From Clostridium sp. (lineage in GTDB: Bacteria > Bacillota > Clostridia > Clostridiales > Clostridiaceae), in the NCBI GenBank assembly GCA_031292145.1, contig JARLHR010000019.1, positions 1-64,000 of the forward strand: a stretch of 64,000 nucleotides of DNA, written 5' to 3'. The notes under the pieces are model-generated. The model was not told the DNA's origin. It made no database searches and saw only the letters and a list, made by a program, of their open reading frames with translations. Numbering within the stretch: the first letter of the stretch is position 1; each line of letters opens with the position of its first letter. The position numbers and the translations under genes are program-made. Positions 35,454 to 44,071 of the stretch are shown piece by piece.

Positions 35454-36314
35454 TTAAATATCTAAGAATCCTTTCCCTCTAACTTCTGATACATCAATTA
35501 TGGTTATAAATGCGCTTGGATCTATAGAATGAACTACACTCTTGAGCTCAACCATTTGGTGCGAGCTTACAGCGCAATAAAGCATTTTCTTTTTATGATG
35601 AGTATATTCACCTTCCGCAAACAGCGATGTAATTCCGCGATTTAAATCTTTTATTACGTAATCAATAATTTCTTTTTCTTTAGTCGTTAAAATAAGCAGT
35701 AACTTTCTACTGTTAAAACCTTTTAACATTCTATCAAGAACTACACTTTGAATAAATAGAGAAATAATTGTATATAGTGCCTGTGGAACTCCAAATATCA
35801 TTGCTCCAATTATAACTATTATTAAATTAAGAGAAAATCCTAAAGTCCCTATATTGAAATTTGAATACTTTTTTCTTATTAACATAGTTACAATATCAGT
35901 TCCACCAGTAGATCCATGTCTTAAAAATACTATTCCGTATCCAATCCCGCATAAAACTCCACCATAAATGCAAAAAATAAGTGGATCACTATCCATATTA
36001 AGTATATGAGACATTGATTTTGTTATAATCAGTGAACTTGAAAGACAAAGCATTCCTATTGTTGTATATAAGGTAAATGCTCTATCAAGCTTTTTATAAC
36101 TTAATGCAATCAATGGTATATTAATTATTAAGACAACTATACCTGCTGGAACCTTTAATGTGTATTCTAAAATAAGCGCTATTCCTGTAGCACCTCCACT
36201 TAAAAGCTTAGCATGTATTAAAAATAAATTTACCCCTAACGATGCTATCATACATCCTACAAAAATTAAAAAAACATCAACCAAATTTCTTTTGTACTTG
36301 TAATACTCACTCAT
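35454..36314 (-). CDS. YitT-family membrane protein
   Basis: About 286 residues. The N-terminal two thirds hold five to six membrane segments with GGATGIALIL and RHGSTGGTDIVTMLIR, hallmarks of the YitT/DUF161 family; the last 80 residues are the soluble DUF2179 domain (KEKEIIDYVIKDLNRGIT, MLYCAVSSHQMVELKSVVHS). Function of the family is unknown. The ATG at 36314 (MSEYYK) has AGAGGT six bases upstream and is preferred over the ATG two codons earlier. It is a single-gene unit. Confidence 0.9.
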   Translation of the reverse strand: MSEYYKYKRNLVDVFLIFVGCMIASLGVNLFLIHAKLLSGGATGIALILEYTLKVPAGIVVLIINIPLIALSYKKLDRAFTLYTTIGMLCLSSSLIITKSMSHILNMDSDPLIFCIYGGVLCGIGYGIVFLRHGSTGGTDIVTMLIRKKYSNFNIGTLGFSLNLIIVIIGAMIFGVPQALYTIISLFIQSVVLDRMLKGFNSRKLLLILTTKEKEIIDYVIKDLNRGITSLFAEGEYTHHKKKMLYCAVSSHQMVELKSVVHSIDPSAFITIIDVSEVRGKGFLDI

Positions 36315-36341
36315 TTGCATACCTCTATTAAACAGTTATTT

Positions 36342-36402
36342 TAAGCACATGAAAGAAAATAATAAACAAGCGTACTGGTTTTTACTTTTTTGCTTGTGCC
36401 TT
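36342..36402. repeat. Short GGCACAATC-type palindrome
   Basis: AAGCACATGAAAGAAAATAA at one end, ACTTTTTTGCTTGTGCCTT at the other, with AATAAACAAGCGTACTGGTT between. It lies just upstream of the YitT-type gene. Confidence 0.7.
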
Positions 36403-36648
36403 AGGTTCATAACATTATAATTATAATTTAGGTTGTGAAAATTTCAATATAATTATTAATATATAACCCACTTTATTTTTGACAAATATAATTTTATATT
36501 CAATTAGCTGTATTTTCAACCTAACTGGTTTACATATCATATAAGTTAATTAAAAAAATTATATATTTCAATTAACAAATAACTATTAACACTGCATAAT
36601 TAGCAATTGTTGTTGAGATTTTTGCTGAATTTATTAAATTTATATAGA
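36403..36648. other. AT-rich gap
   Basis: About 250 bp with no frame with a ribosome site. AGGTTG near 36430 and CAACCT near 36516 could pair distantly; otherwise I see nothing. Confidence 0.4.
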
Positions 36649-36693
36649 GAAAAAGTTAATTTGAAGTATATCAATATTACTCCAAATTAACTT
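36649..36693 (-). terminator. Terminator of uppP
   Basis: On the minus strand the arms AAGTTAATTTGGAGTA and TACTTCAAATTAACTT (36678-36693, 36653-36668) are followed by a short T run. It lies about 80 bp after the uppP stop. Confidence 0.8.
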
Positions 36694-36770
36694 AATCACA
36701 TTTACTAATGATGTTTGCGTAGAATGCTTTCAACTACAACCATGTACCATTTTATTATTTTCTTGATATC

Positions 36771-37586
36771 TTATAATAAATGCGTACCTAAAACTATTAA
36801 TCCTACTATCCAACAATAGTAAGCAAAAGGCTTCATAGCATTTACTTCTTTCTTTTTAAACCATCTCATTAATATTAAGACACTTATAAACGCAAATATC
36901 CCTGCTATTAATCCTCCAACAAATGATGTTTGAAGCAGTGCTATATTGCCTGGTTTTATTAGTTTGGGAACTTCTAATACTCCTGCACCTGCAATTATAG
37001 GTGTAGCAAGAAGCATAGAGAACCTTGCCGATTCTTCATGTTTCAATCCCATCCAAAAACCAGCAGTCATGCTAGAACCTGATCTTGAAAAGCCTGGTAT
37101 AAGGGCCAACGATTGAAATAAGCCAACTATAGCCGCTTGGCCATAGGATAAATCTTCAATATCTTTTGTTCCTTTAGATTTAATCTTTTCACCAAAATAT
37201 AATAATAAACCGTTAAAAATCAAGAATGTTGCTGCCACAGTAACGCTGCTAAATACATCAGTCAATCTCTTTTCAAATATCGCGCCTAATAATGCAGCAG
37301 GAAGAGTACCTACAAAAATAAGAAAAAGTAATTTCTTAGAGTCCTTACTGTTAAATATTGATTTAATGATATCAATCCAATCTTTTCTAAAGAAGATTAA
37401 AAGTGCTACCGTTGTACCTAAATGCATCATTACTACAAATGGAAGAAAATTTTCCTTCAAGAAACTAGGATCAAGTTTCCAATCAAAAACATATGGTGTC
37501 AAAACAGAGTGCGCTACACTGCTGATTGGAAATAATTCCGTAATCCCCTGAACTATCGCAAGAATAATGGTTTGGATAATATTCAT
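36771..37586 (-). CDS. uppP: Undecaprenyl-diphosphatase
   Basis: BacA/UppP recycles the C55 lipid carrier by removing a phosphate from undecaprenyl pyrophosphate, supporting peptidoglycan and the polysaccharide systems nearby; overproduction gives bacitracin resistance in other bacteria. The 271-residue membrane protein has the first signature as QGITELFPISSVAHSVL (family pattern E-x-LPISS-x-xH; here Leu-Phe-Pro) and the second as ALIPGFSRSGSSMT. About eight membrane segments are visible. GGAGGT precedes the ATG. It stands alone, with a terminator at 36649-36693. Confidence 0.93.
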   Translation of the reverse strand: MNIIQTIILAIVQGITELFPISSVAHSVLTPYVFDWKLDPSFLKENFLPFVVMMHLGTTVALLIFFRKDWIDIIKSIFNSKDSKKLLFLIFVGTLPAALLGAIFEKRLTDVFSSVTVAATFLIFNGLLLYFGEKIKSKGTKDIEDLSYGQAAIVGLFQSLALIPGFSRSGSSMTAGFWMGLKHEESARFSMLLATPIIAGAGVLEVPKLIKPGNIALLQTSFVGGLIAGIFAFISVLILMRWFKKKEVNAMKPFAYYCWIVGLIVLGTHLL

Positions 37587-37949
37587 ATTTAATTTACCTC
37601 CGATTAATATTCTCTTGTCATACTTTTGTATTTATTATCACACAAATTTTATTTTAAATTAGTCATCATCATATTACAAGCGTTTAATTGTTAATTATAT
37701 TTGTTTACAAAAGAACTATATTTTATGTAATGTGGAACAAACATAAACTGTGATAAATTAAAAAATATTTATTAGGCTTAAATGCTAAATTCATATTAAA
37801 ACAAAGAAATTAGATATATCTACATTAAATAAGCATTTGAAAATAAGCTACTAAAAACATATGATAATAAGATTTTAAATAAAATGCATTATAAAATAAT
37901 TATAATTGAATATTATTATTAACTATAAAGATAACAAGGAGGGTATTAA
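37587..37949. other. AT-rich gap upstream of uppP
   Basis: Contains the leftward uppP promoter region; TTGTAA, 17 bp, TAAAAT (minus strand, roughly 37645-37675) is a possible promoter. No gene is evident until the tiny frame at 37950. Confidence 0.4.
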
Positions 37950-38000
37950 ATGAAAGTTAATGTAAACAACGGATACAAACTAGCTGATCTAAAAAAATAG
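37950..38000 (+). pseudogene. 16-codon frame cut off by a repeat end
   Basis: ATG at 37950 with a strong AAGGAGG eight bases upstream reads MKVNVNNGYKLADLKK, then TAG. The stop is the first three bases of TAGACTTA, the end sequence of the long-hairpin family whose copy F follows. It looks like the first codons of a gene whose remainder was lost when the element arrived; a genuine 16-residue peptide is the alternative. Confidence 0.45.
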
Positions 38001-38029
38001 ACTTAATTATAGGTAACGAAACTAAAGCT

Positions 38030-38273
38030 TAGATTTATGCGATAACTCATTGAAAGGACAGGTACTCTGTTGTTTCGGTTACTGAGAATAAGTTGAGGAT
38101 TTCTAACATCAGAAATTGCACCATTTCTGCATGCTCCCGAGACAAGCTCGTGACAAGCAATAAATGGAACAACTTCTGATGAAGAAATACCTGCAACTTA
38201 TTCTCTGATGTAACACTGCACAAAAGAGTACTTGTCCTTTCTGATATGGCATATATTTCAATGTGTAAATCTA
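38030..38273 (-). repeat. Long-hairpin element, copy F (reverse orientation)
   Basis: Ends TAGATTTATGC (38030-38040) and GTGTAAATCTA (to 38273). Outer stem AAAGGACAGGTACTCT pairs with AGAGTACTTGTCCTTT, then GAATAAGTTG/CAACTTATTC and ATCAGAA/TTCTGAT; the apical part on the minus strand starts GTTGTTCCATTTATTGCTTG. Sequence differs from copies A-E but layout matches. It ends 28 bp from the stop of the histidine kinase gene. An 83-codon frame in it is not a gene. Confidence 0.85.
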
Positions 38274-38300
38274 ATCTATAATTTGGATATCTATGCAAAA

Positions 38301-39707
38301 CTAATCTTTCAATTCTACTATGAAGAATTCAATTGTTGCCCCATTATGTTCGTTATTATATGCTGAAATTTCTCCTTGATAATTTTGAACGATTTTTTTA
38401 GCTATATATAATCCTAGGCCAAAATGGTTTTTATATGATTCACTTTGATAAAATGCTGAGAATAACTTTTGCGTATCCTTTTCTTTAAATCCGGCTCCTG
38501 TATCAATGCATTTAAAGTAGATTCTACCTTTGATGTTTTTATCAGATACAATAAGTTTTATACTTCCACTGTTTGTGAATCTAAAACTATTATACAGTAT
38601 GTTATCTAATACACGATTTAGCATTGATTCATCTAGAATATAATATTCCTTACTTAAATTTATATCAAAGTTAAATACTATATTTTTCTTATTTGCTAAG
38701 GATAATAGCTCTCTCTTTTTTTCCATAAGTAATTTATTTAAATCTACTTTTTGTATTCTAAATAAAAAGTTTAAATTATCTACTTTATATATCAACGATA
38801 AGTTATCTGTAAGTTTGACCATTTTATCGCAATTTCTTTTAATTGTTTCTATATAATCATCAATAGAAAAATCCTCTTCATCTTTTAATTCACTAATAAG
38901 TTCAAGCTCTCCATTTATTACTGTTATTGGAGTTCTTATATCATGTGCAATTGAAGATGTAATCATCTTTCTTTCATTTTCTAACTTAGATAATCCTTCA
39001 ATTGTTTCCTTTAATGCATTTATCATTTTATTAAATGAATCTTGTATAGTTTTAAATTCTCTTCCTTGAAGCCCATCTATTTCAAACAAATAGTTCCCTT
39101 CTGATATTTCTCCTGCTGCATTAAGTAATATTTGAATATTTTTTGATATGGATCTATATAATTTTTTAGTAAACAGAAATAAATATATAATAAAAAAAAT
39201 TATAGGTGATGCAATTAAGGTAATATATATAGCCACAATATCTGGTCTTTCATGGACATTGTTAACTATGTATCCAAAGGGAGCTCTTAAGACATATATA
39301 TTTTTTATATAATTGTCTTGTACTAATGGTATACATCTATAAACATAATTATCTTTAGCTGTATTAATTTCTAAAGATTTTAATAAATCTATATTTTTAT
39401 TCGCAATGTTCATATCTCCAAATACATGATTTCCATTAATATCTACAATTTCCCCTTGAATTTTATCTGAATATGAATTTAAATCTATTAAATGTCCCTG
39501 TAATACTGAATCTACATTTCTTATAACTTCCCCTTCTATTTTATCTAAATATTTCTCATAGTAATCTGTTGTTTTCGTATAATCAGTGGATGAGAATAAA
39601 AATATAACCAGAATTGCATATGCAATTATTGTTGATATAAAAGTATAAGAAAATATTTTTATAACAAGCAAATAAAAATCACTTTTTATGGTTTTGTTAC
39701 TTAGCAT
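38301..39707 (-). CDS. Membrane sensor histidine kinase
   Basis: About 468 residues. There are two membrane segments (about 12-35 and 155-178) enclosing a roughly 115-residue extracellular sensor, then a HAMP-like linker, dimerisation domain with the phospho-acceptor in SSIAHDIRTPITVINGELEL, and an ATPase domain with LDNILYNSFRFT (N box), CIDTGAGF (G1) and GLGLYIAKKIV (G2). The frame extends upstream, but the ATG at 39707 has GGGAGG six bases before it and overlaps the regulator gene by 11 bp. It partners the OmpR-type regulator and probably controls the ABC transporter at 40769-43006. Confidence 0.92.
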   Translation of the reverse strand: MLSNKTIKSDFYLLVIKIFSYTFISTIIAYAILVIFLFSSTDYTKTTDYYEKYLDKIEGEVIRNVDSVLQGHLIDLNSYSDKIQGEIVDINGNHVFGDMNIANKNIDLLKSLEINTAKDNYVYRCIPLVQDNYIKNIYVLRAPFGYIVNNVHERPDIVAIYITLIASPIIFFIIYLFLFTKKLYRSISKNIQILLNAAGEISEGNYLFEIDGLQGREFKTIQDSFNKMINALKETIEGLSKLENERKMITSSIAHDIRTPITVINGELELISELKDEEDFSIDDYIETIKRNCDKMVKLTDNLSLIYKVDNLNFLFRIQKVDLNKLLMEKKRELLSLANKKNIVFNFDINLSKEYYILDESMLNRVLDNILYNSFRFTNSGSIKLIVSDKNIKGRIYFKCIDTGAGFKEKDTQKLFSAFYQSESYKNHFGLGLYIAKKIVQNYQGEISAYNNEHNGATIEFFIVELKD

Positions 39708-40395
39708 CTGTAACCTCCCACTTATAACCAAATCCATAAACTGTCGTTATATATGAAGTATTAGAATCAACTTCTTTAATTTTTCTTCTTATATTCTTTA
39801 TGCTTTCCGTAACAGTTTCTAAATAACTTTCTGAATCAATTCCCCATACTTTATTAAATATCTGTTCTTTAGAAAACATTATATTTTTATTTAGCATAAA
39901 AAATTCAATTATCTCATATTCTTTCTTTCTGAGCTTCAGTTTCGTTCCAGAGCAAAAGACTTCCTTTGTTAAAATATCAATAATCATGTTTTTTGAACTT
40001 AAAATATAATTTTTATTTTGAGAGATTCTTTCCTCACGTCTTAAATGACACTCAATTCTTGCCATTAATTCCTTTAATCCAAATGGCTTTGTAATATAAT
40101 CATCTCCACCAACTGAAAGTGCACTAACCTTATCTTCCTCTAAGCTTTTTGCACTTAAAAATATTATGGGATAATTAATTTTATCCCGGATTATGCTGCA
40201 AATCTCTATACCATCTATATTACTCATCATTATATCAAGTATAATTAAATCAAATTTATTCTGAAGGATAACTTTTAAGGCTTCAACACCATCTTCATAT
40301 GTTTCAACATAATAATCATGAGCCTCAAGATATTTTTTTATCATCTTGCAAATGTCTTCATTATCATCTACTACTAATATTCTTTTTTGTTCCAT
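39697..40395 (-). CDS. OmpR-family response regulator
   Basis: The 232-residue protein has a receiver domain with the acidic pair (VVDDNED), phospho-acceptor Asp in LIILDIMM, Thr/Ser switch in IIFLSAKS and Lys in YITKPFG, then a winged-helix DNA-binding domain (about 130-228, LRKKEYEIIEFFMLNKN, YITTVYGFGYKWEV). Its stop overlaps the kinase start, so the two are coupled. AAGGTG precedes the ATG. Likely target is the ABC operon directly upstream on the same strand. Confidence 0.93.
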   Translation of the reverse strand: MEQKRILVVDDNEDICKMIKKYLEAHDYYVETYEDGVEALKVILQNKFDLIILDIMMSNIDGIEICSIIRDKINYPIIFLSAKSLEEDKVSALSVGGDDYITKPFGLKELMARIECHLRREERISQNKNYILSSKNMIIDILTKEVFCSGTKLKLRKKEYEIIEFFMLNKNIMFSKEQIFNKVWGIDSESYLETVTESIKNIRRKIKEVDSNTSYITTVYGFGYKWEVTDAK

Positions 40396-40480
40396 AATAC
40401 TTCACCTTATTTTTATTTAGACATCTCCAAAAAAGCCAGAAATGCCATTATAATATAGTTTAGTTAAATTTTTAAATTAT

Positions 40481-40627
40481 TCATTGCGTCAGTATCTCAT
40501 CTATATATTCCATATTATTTAAATATTTTCCTGCAACATTAACATTCCTATCATTACATAATTCTATTATATATCCAACAATTATCTCAAGACCTTGTTT
40601 CATTCCATCGCTGTTAGGAAACATCAT
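40481..40627 (-). CDS. Short hypothetical protein between ABC transporter and regulator
   Basis: A 48-codon frame from ATG at 40627, with AAAGGA nine bases upstream, reads MMFPNSDGMKQGLEIIVGYI and ends IDEILTQ. It is acidic with a hydrophobic centre and has no family I recognise. It lies between the transporter genes and the regulator on the same strand. It could be a small accessory protein or a leftover of a larger gene; a GTG a few codons upstream would also fit. Confidence 0.4.
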   Translation of the reverse strand: MMFPNSDGMKQGLEIIVGYIIELCNDRNVNVAGKYLNNMEYIDEILTQ

Positions 40628-40768
40628 GCAGTAATTTCCTTTCCACACTCTCCTTCATTAATTTTCTTTAGTTGCAATATATAAGTGATTCTTTCTGATA
40701 TATTACAATATACTTATCTAAATTGGGGGATAGTGTTATTATACATTTATTTCTTGCAGGCAAAAACA

Positions 40769-41530
40769 TTAATCATAGCTTTTCTTGCCTTCCCATCTTT
40801 CAAACCAGATTACTCCTAAAATTGTTACTAAAACAAAGAATATACTGATGCTTAAAATACCTTTCTGAAGCTGAGAATTAAAATATTCAATGGAATTTGT
40901 GTTTGCCGGAATGTAGGCTCCATTTATAAATGTCCCTGGAAGTGTCCCAAATCTAGCTGGATATGTCCACGGTATAACTCTCCAGATTTTATCTCCAACT
41001 GGTGTTGCGCCTAAGATAGCGGCAATTAAAACACCCATTGCTCCAATTCCAATAGATGCACCCATACCAAACATAAAGCTTATTAGTAAATCTAAGGAAC
41101 AAAGAACTATCGATGCAAAACTTATAAATAAAGCTCCTTGCATAAATAATTTGTACTCTATACTCTCCACATTAAGTATAAATCTCAAGCCTCCAATAAT
41201 AATAACTGTTGAAACCAAAATATCCATAGTTATAATTAAAATCAATATAATTAATTTACTAAGATATATTCTCATTCTTGATGTAGGTATACTTAATAAT
41301 CCATTAAAAGCCCCTGCATTTTCTTCCTGTTCACATATAAGTGCTGATATTAAAGCTATTCCAATAGGAAGGATAATAGCCATTGTATTAAAAAATGTAT
41401 CATAATTTTGAATCTGAAGTCTATTATGCTTATTATACATTACCATACATATTGAATAAGCAATTGGCGTTATATATGCAATTACCCTTATAGATGTACG
41501 TTTTGTCTTCATCCAATCTGCATATAGCAT
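40769..41530 (-). CDS. ABC-2 permease, lantibiotic-immunity-like (MutG/SpaG type)
   Basis: About 253 residues with six membrane segments, typical of the G subunit of EFG immunity transporters. Motifs include ADWMKTKRTSIRV at the start and LICEQEENAGAFNGLLSIP after the second segment, a pattern repeated in the sister permease (HMREKKAGNYKSSYLYNIS). The ATG at 41530 has GGAG eight bases upstream and is preferred to 41545. It begins just after the stop of the sister gene. Confidence 0.8.
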   Translation of the reverse strand: MLYADWMKTKRTSIRVIAYITPIAYSICMVMYNKHNRLQIQNYDTFFNTMAIILPIGIALISALICEQEENAGAFNGLLSIPTSRMRIYLSKLIILILIITMDILVSTVIIIGGLRFILNVESIEYKLFMQGALFISFASIVLCSLDLLISFMFGMGASIGIGAMGVLIAAILGATPVGDKIWRVIPWTYPARFGTLPGTFINGAYIPANTNSIEYFNSQLQKGILSISIFFVLVTILGVIWFERWEGKKSYD

Positions 41531-41547
41531 TCTAATCACTCCCATTA

Positions 41548-42294
41548 TTAATGCACCTCTCGCTTATTAAACCAAATTGAAGTAAGAAGTGATACTACTG
41601 CAAAAAATGCTAAGGATATAACAATCCCTTTTACTATTGAATCTGCAGATAATAACGGACTCCCTTCTGGAAGTATTGTACCATTTGGATGAACTCCAAT
41701 AATAGGACACATTAATCTCAACCCAAAACTCCAAGGAATCAATATCCAAAAGGATTCTGTAGAAGCTATAATTCCTGCAATAATACCAATTATACTAGTT
41801 ACTATGGAAACAGCAGTTCCAAATAATGATGATATAAATAAATGTACCGGGATTAATACTAATGATACAATCCAACATACGATAGCTGCTTCAAATATAC
41901 TTATAATAGAAATACTAGTATCTCTGATTAAAATATTTGATAATATTACTACTATGAATAACTCTATTGCTGAGATAAATGTATAAGAAGCAATGACGCT
42001 TATCTTACTAAACCAAACTGCAGTTTTACTAATGTTATATAAATATGAACTCTTATAATTACCTGCCTTTTTTTCTCTCATATGAGCCAAGGAACATAAT
42101 AAAGCTGTTCCAAGAGGCATAAAAATTAATGGCCACCAATTAAAAACCATGCTTATAAAATATTTTGATCCATCAGTAATGAAAAACATTATGCAAATTG
42201 CATACATTGCAAAAAATAATGGTGCTAAAATTATAAGTTTTCTTGAAAATGTTCTTTTGCATTTTAAATTCTCAGCCTGAATTATATTAACCAT
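41548..42294 (-). CDS. ABC-2 permease, lantibiotic-immunity-like (MutE/SpaE type)
   Basis: The 248-residue protein has six membrane segments and the short amphipathic start (IIQAENLKCKRTFSRK) seen in E subunits of immunity transporters. It contains TALLCSLAHMREKKAGNYKS. It overlaps the ATPase gene by 8 bp and is followed after 17 bp by the second permease, so the three form an operon. Together they would move hydrophobic peptides away from the membrane; a lantibiotic or bacitracin-like substrate is an inference from family. Confidence 0.8.
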   Translation of the reverse strand: MVNIIQAENLKCKRTFSRKLIILAPLFFAMYAICIMFFITDGSKYFISMVFNWWPLIFMPLGTALLCSLAHMREKKAGNYKSSYLYNISKTAVWFSKISVIASYTFISAIELFIVVILSNILIRDTSISIISIFEAAIVCWIVSLVLIPVHLFISSLFGTAVSIVTSIIGIIAGIIASTESFWILIPWSFGLRLMCPIIGVHPNGTILPEGSPLLSADSIVKGIVISLAFFAVVSLLTSIWFNKREVH

Positions 42295-43006
42295 TGTATG
42301 CCTCCTCCTGCGAATTACATCCTTTTATAACTTCCATAAATAATTTTTCTAAATCCTGATCTTTTTTAATTTCATCTTGATATCCTAACTTTCCATCGCT
42401 AATAATTCCAATATAATCTGCGACTTGCTCTACTTCAGATAAGATATGGCTCGATAAAATCACTGTTATTCCACTTTTAGGGAAACTTTTTATTAAGTCA
42501 CGTAATTCTTGAATTCCTATGGGGTCTAATCCATTTGTAGGTTCATCTAAAATTAATAATTTAGGATGATTTAAAAGCGCAATTGCAATCCCTAACCTTT
42601 GCTTCATTCCCAGTGAAAATTGCGATGCTCTTTTTTTGTTAGTGTTTTTTAAATCTACGATTTCTAAAACCTCATCTATACGAGATTTAGGCAAATTCAA
42701 TAATTTATTATAAACTTCAAGGTTTTCTTTGGCTGTAAGATTTCCATATAGAGCCGGAGTTTCAATAAGTGCTCCGATATCCTCAAGATTTTTTCTACTC
42801 CACTTTTCTCCATTAAAGATTATTTGGCCTGATGTTGGGTGCAAAAGACCCGTTATTAATTTCAGAGCAGTTGATTTTCCTGCTCCATTTGGCCCAAGCA
42901 ACCCATATATAACATTTTGTTTTACTTTTAACGAAATGTTATTTACTGCTATTTGTTTTCCAAAACGCTTAGTTAATTTATCTGTTTCTATAATATATTT
43001 TTCCAT
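42287..43006 (-). CDS. ABC transporter ATPase, bacitracin/lantibiotic-resistance type
   Basis: The 239-residue ATPase has Walker A GPNGAGKST, the signature FSLGMKQRLGIA, Walker B LLILDEPT followed by NGLDP, and the switch His in LSSHILSEVEQ, matching BcrA/MutF-like subunits. The ATG at 43006 (MEKYIIET) has AAGGAG eight bases upstream; an ATG seven codons earlier does not. It heads the three-gene transporter operon, upstream of the two-component genes. Confidence 0.9.
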   Translation of the reverse strand: MEKYIIETDKLTKRFGKQIAVNNISLKVKQNVIYGLLGPNGAGKSTALKLITGLLHPTSGQIIFNGEKWSRKNLEDIGALIETPALYGNLTAKENLEVYNKLLNLPKSRIDEVLEIVDLKNTNKKRASQFSLGMKQRLGIAIALLNHPKLLILDEPTNGLDPIGIQELRDLIKSFPKSGITVILSSHILSEVEQVADYIGIISDGKLGYQDEIKKDQDLEKLFMEVIKGCNSQEEAYNG

Positions 43007-43078
43007 AAAATAAACTCCTTGCTTCATAATTTCAGTTTATTTTAACAAGGAACTATAATATATTTATAATGTTGTAAA

Positions 43079-43756
43079 TTATTTTTTAGTTTTAAAAGCA
43101 TTGTACGCATTAACTAATCCTGAACCATAATATTCTTTTGATTTATTACCATCTAATTTTTCAGATGTTTTATAAATTAATTTAGCAACTTCTCTTGGCT
43201 TAAGATGACTATCTTTACACAAAATGAGCCCTGCTACTGCTGAAACCTTTGGCGCTGCTATTGATGTTCCTTCCACAAACCAATAGTCTCCAACTGATGT
43301 GCTTAAACACATATCAAAAATAGAACCAGTTTCAGATGAATCCCCTCCTGGTGCTGTTACTCTATAAAATTCTTACCATGATTTATTTAAACTCTTATTT
43401 AAATTTTTATTATCTTTAAATTTTATTATTTTTTCTTCTGGCGATTTAATGTTATGGTTTGGATCTAATGAACTTACTGTACTATAAGTTTGAATTTCTG
43501 GTATTAAATCTGCTTTACATTGAACCTCCAATCCTCCAACCTCTGAGAATGTGTTTACTACTTTCCCTCCAGATTCACTTATAAAATCTTTGACATGAGC
43601 ATCAATATTATCATCATTAAATAATACGACTAAATCAATATTATCATCTGAATCCTTTGTTGCAGCTTGTACATTAATTCCTGCAAACATAGTGCTGGCA
43701 AATAAAACTGAAATTAATATAGAATACAATTTTTTTAAATTAATTTGTGTATCCAA
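43079..43756 (-). pseudogene. Subtilase-family serine protease, internally deleted
   Basis: Two segments lie in the same frame. The first (43373-43756, about 127 codons) has a signal peptide and an inhibitor-I9-like propeptide, and ends in NKSW then TAA. The second continues from 43372: FYRVTAPGGD, then EGTSIAAPKVSAVAGLIL with the active-site Ser, and a normal C-terminus. The region that should carry the catalytic Asp and His (about 180-200 residues) is gone and a stop sits at the joint. The 5' end is also disturbed: no ribosome site, and a TTG start lying against a hairpin repeat at 43762-43821. Confidence 0.85.
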
Positions 43757-43761
43757 ACAAA

Positions 43762-43821
43762 GAAATTAGAGTATCTGCATGAAATTTTCATAGCCTTATT
43801 CAATGCAGATATTCTAATTTC
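43762..43821. repeat. Shortened long-hairpin element (outer stem only)
   Basis: GAAATTAGAGTATCTGCAT (43762-43780) pairs with ATGCAGATATTCTAATTTC (43803-43821) with one mismatch. The loop AAATTTTCATAGCC matches the right arm of copies B and D, so this is an internal deletion derivative of that type. Confidence 0.75.
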
Positions 43822-43837
43822 AGTTGCATGCATAATT

Positions 43838-44071
43838 TATACTTAGAAATATACCTTAACCAGAAATAAGTGACATATTGTGTGGAGTGTTTCATTGGAA
43901 TTTTGATGGTAATGATTCTTGACTAGAAGTTGTTCCACAATGCTTGTTCAATGCTTGTCATTGAAGCAAGCATTGTGGGTACAACTTCTAGTCGTAGAAT
44001 CATCCATCAAAATTCCTGGAAACCGTAACACAATATGCCACTTATTTCGGTGACTTATATGCATAAGTCTA
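43838..44071 (+). repeat. Long-hairpin element, copy C
   Basis: Ends TATACTTAG and ATAAGTCTA. Middle stem GGAATTTTGATGG/CCATCAAAATTCC shows a paired change relative to copy A, and the inner stem CCACAATGCTTG (43935-43946) pairs with CAAGCATTGTGG (43967-43978). The right end TAGACTTATGC (minus strand) supplies the TAG stop of the chemotaxis receptor gene. Confidence 0.92.

Noticed and set aside
38047..38298. 83-codon leftward frame
   Set aside because: Lies within long-hairpin copy F; the frame is a by-product of the palindrome.
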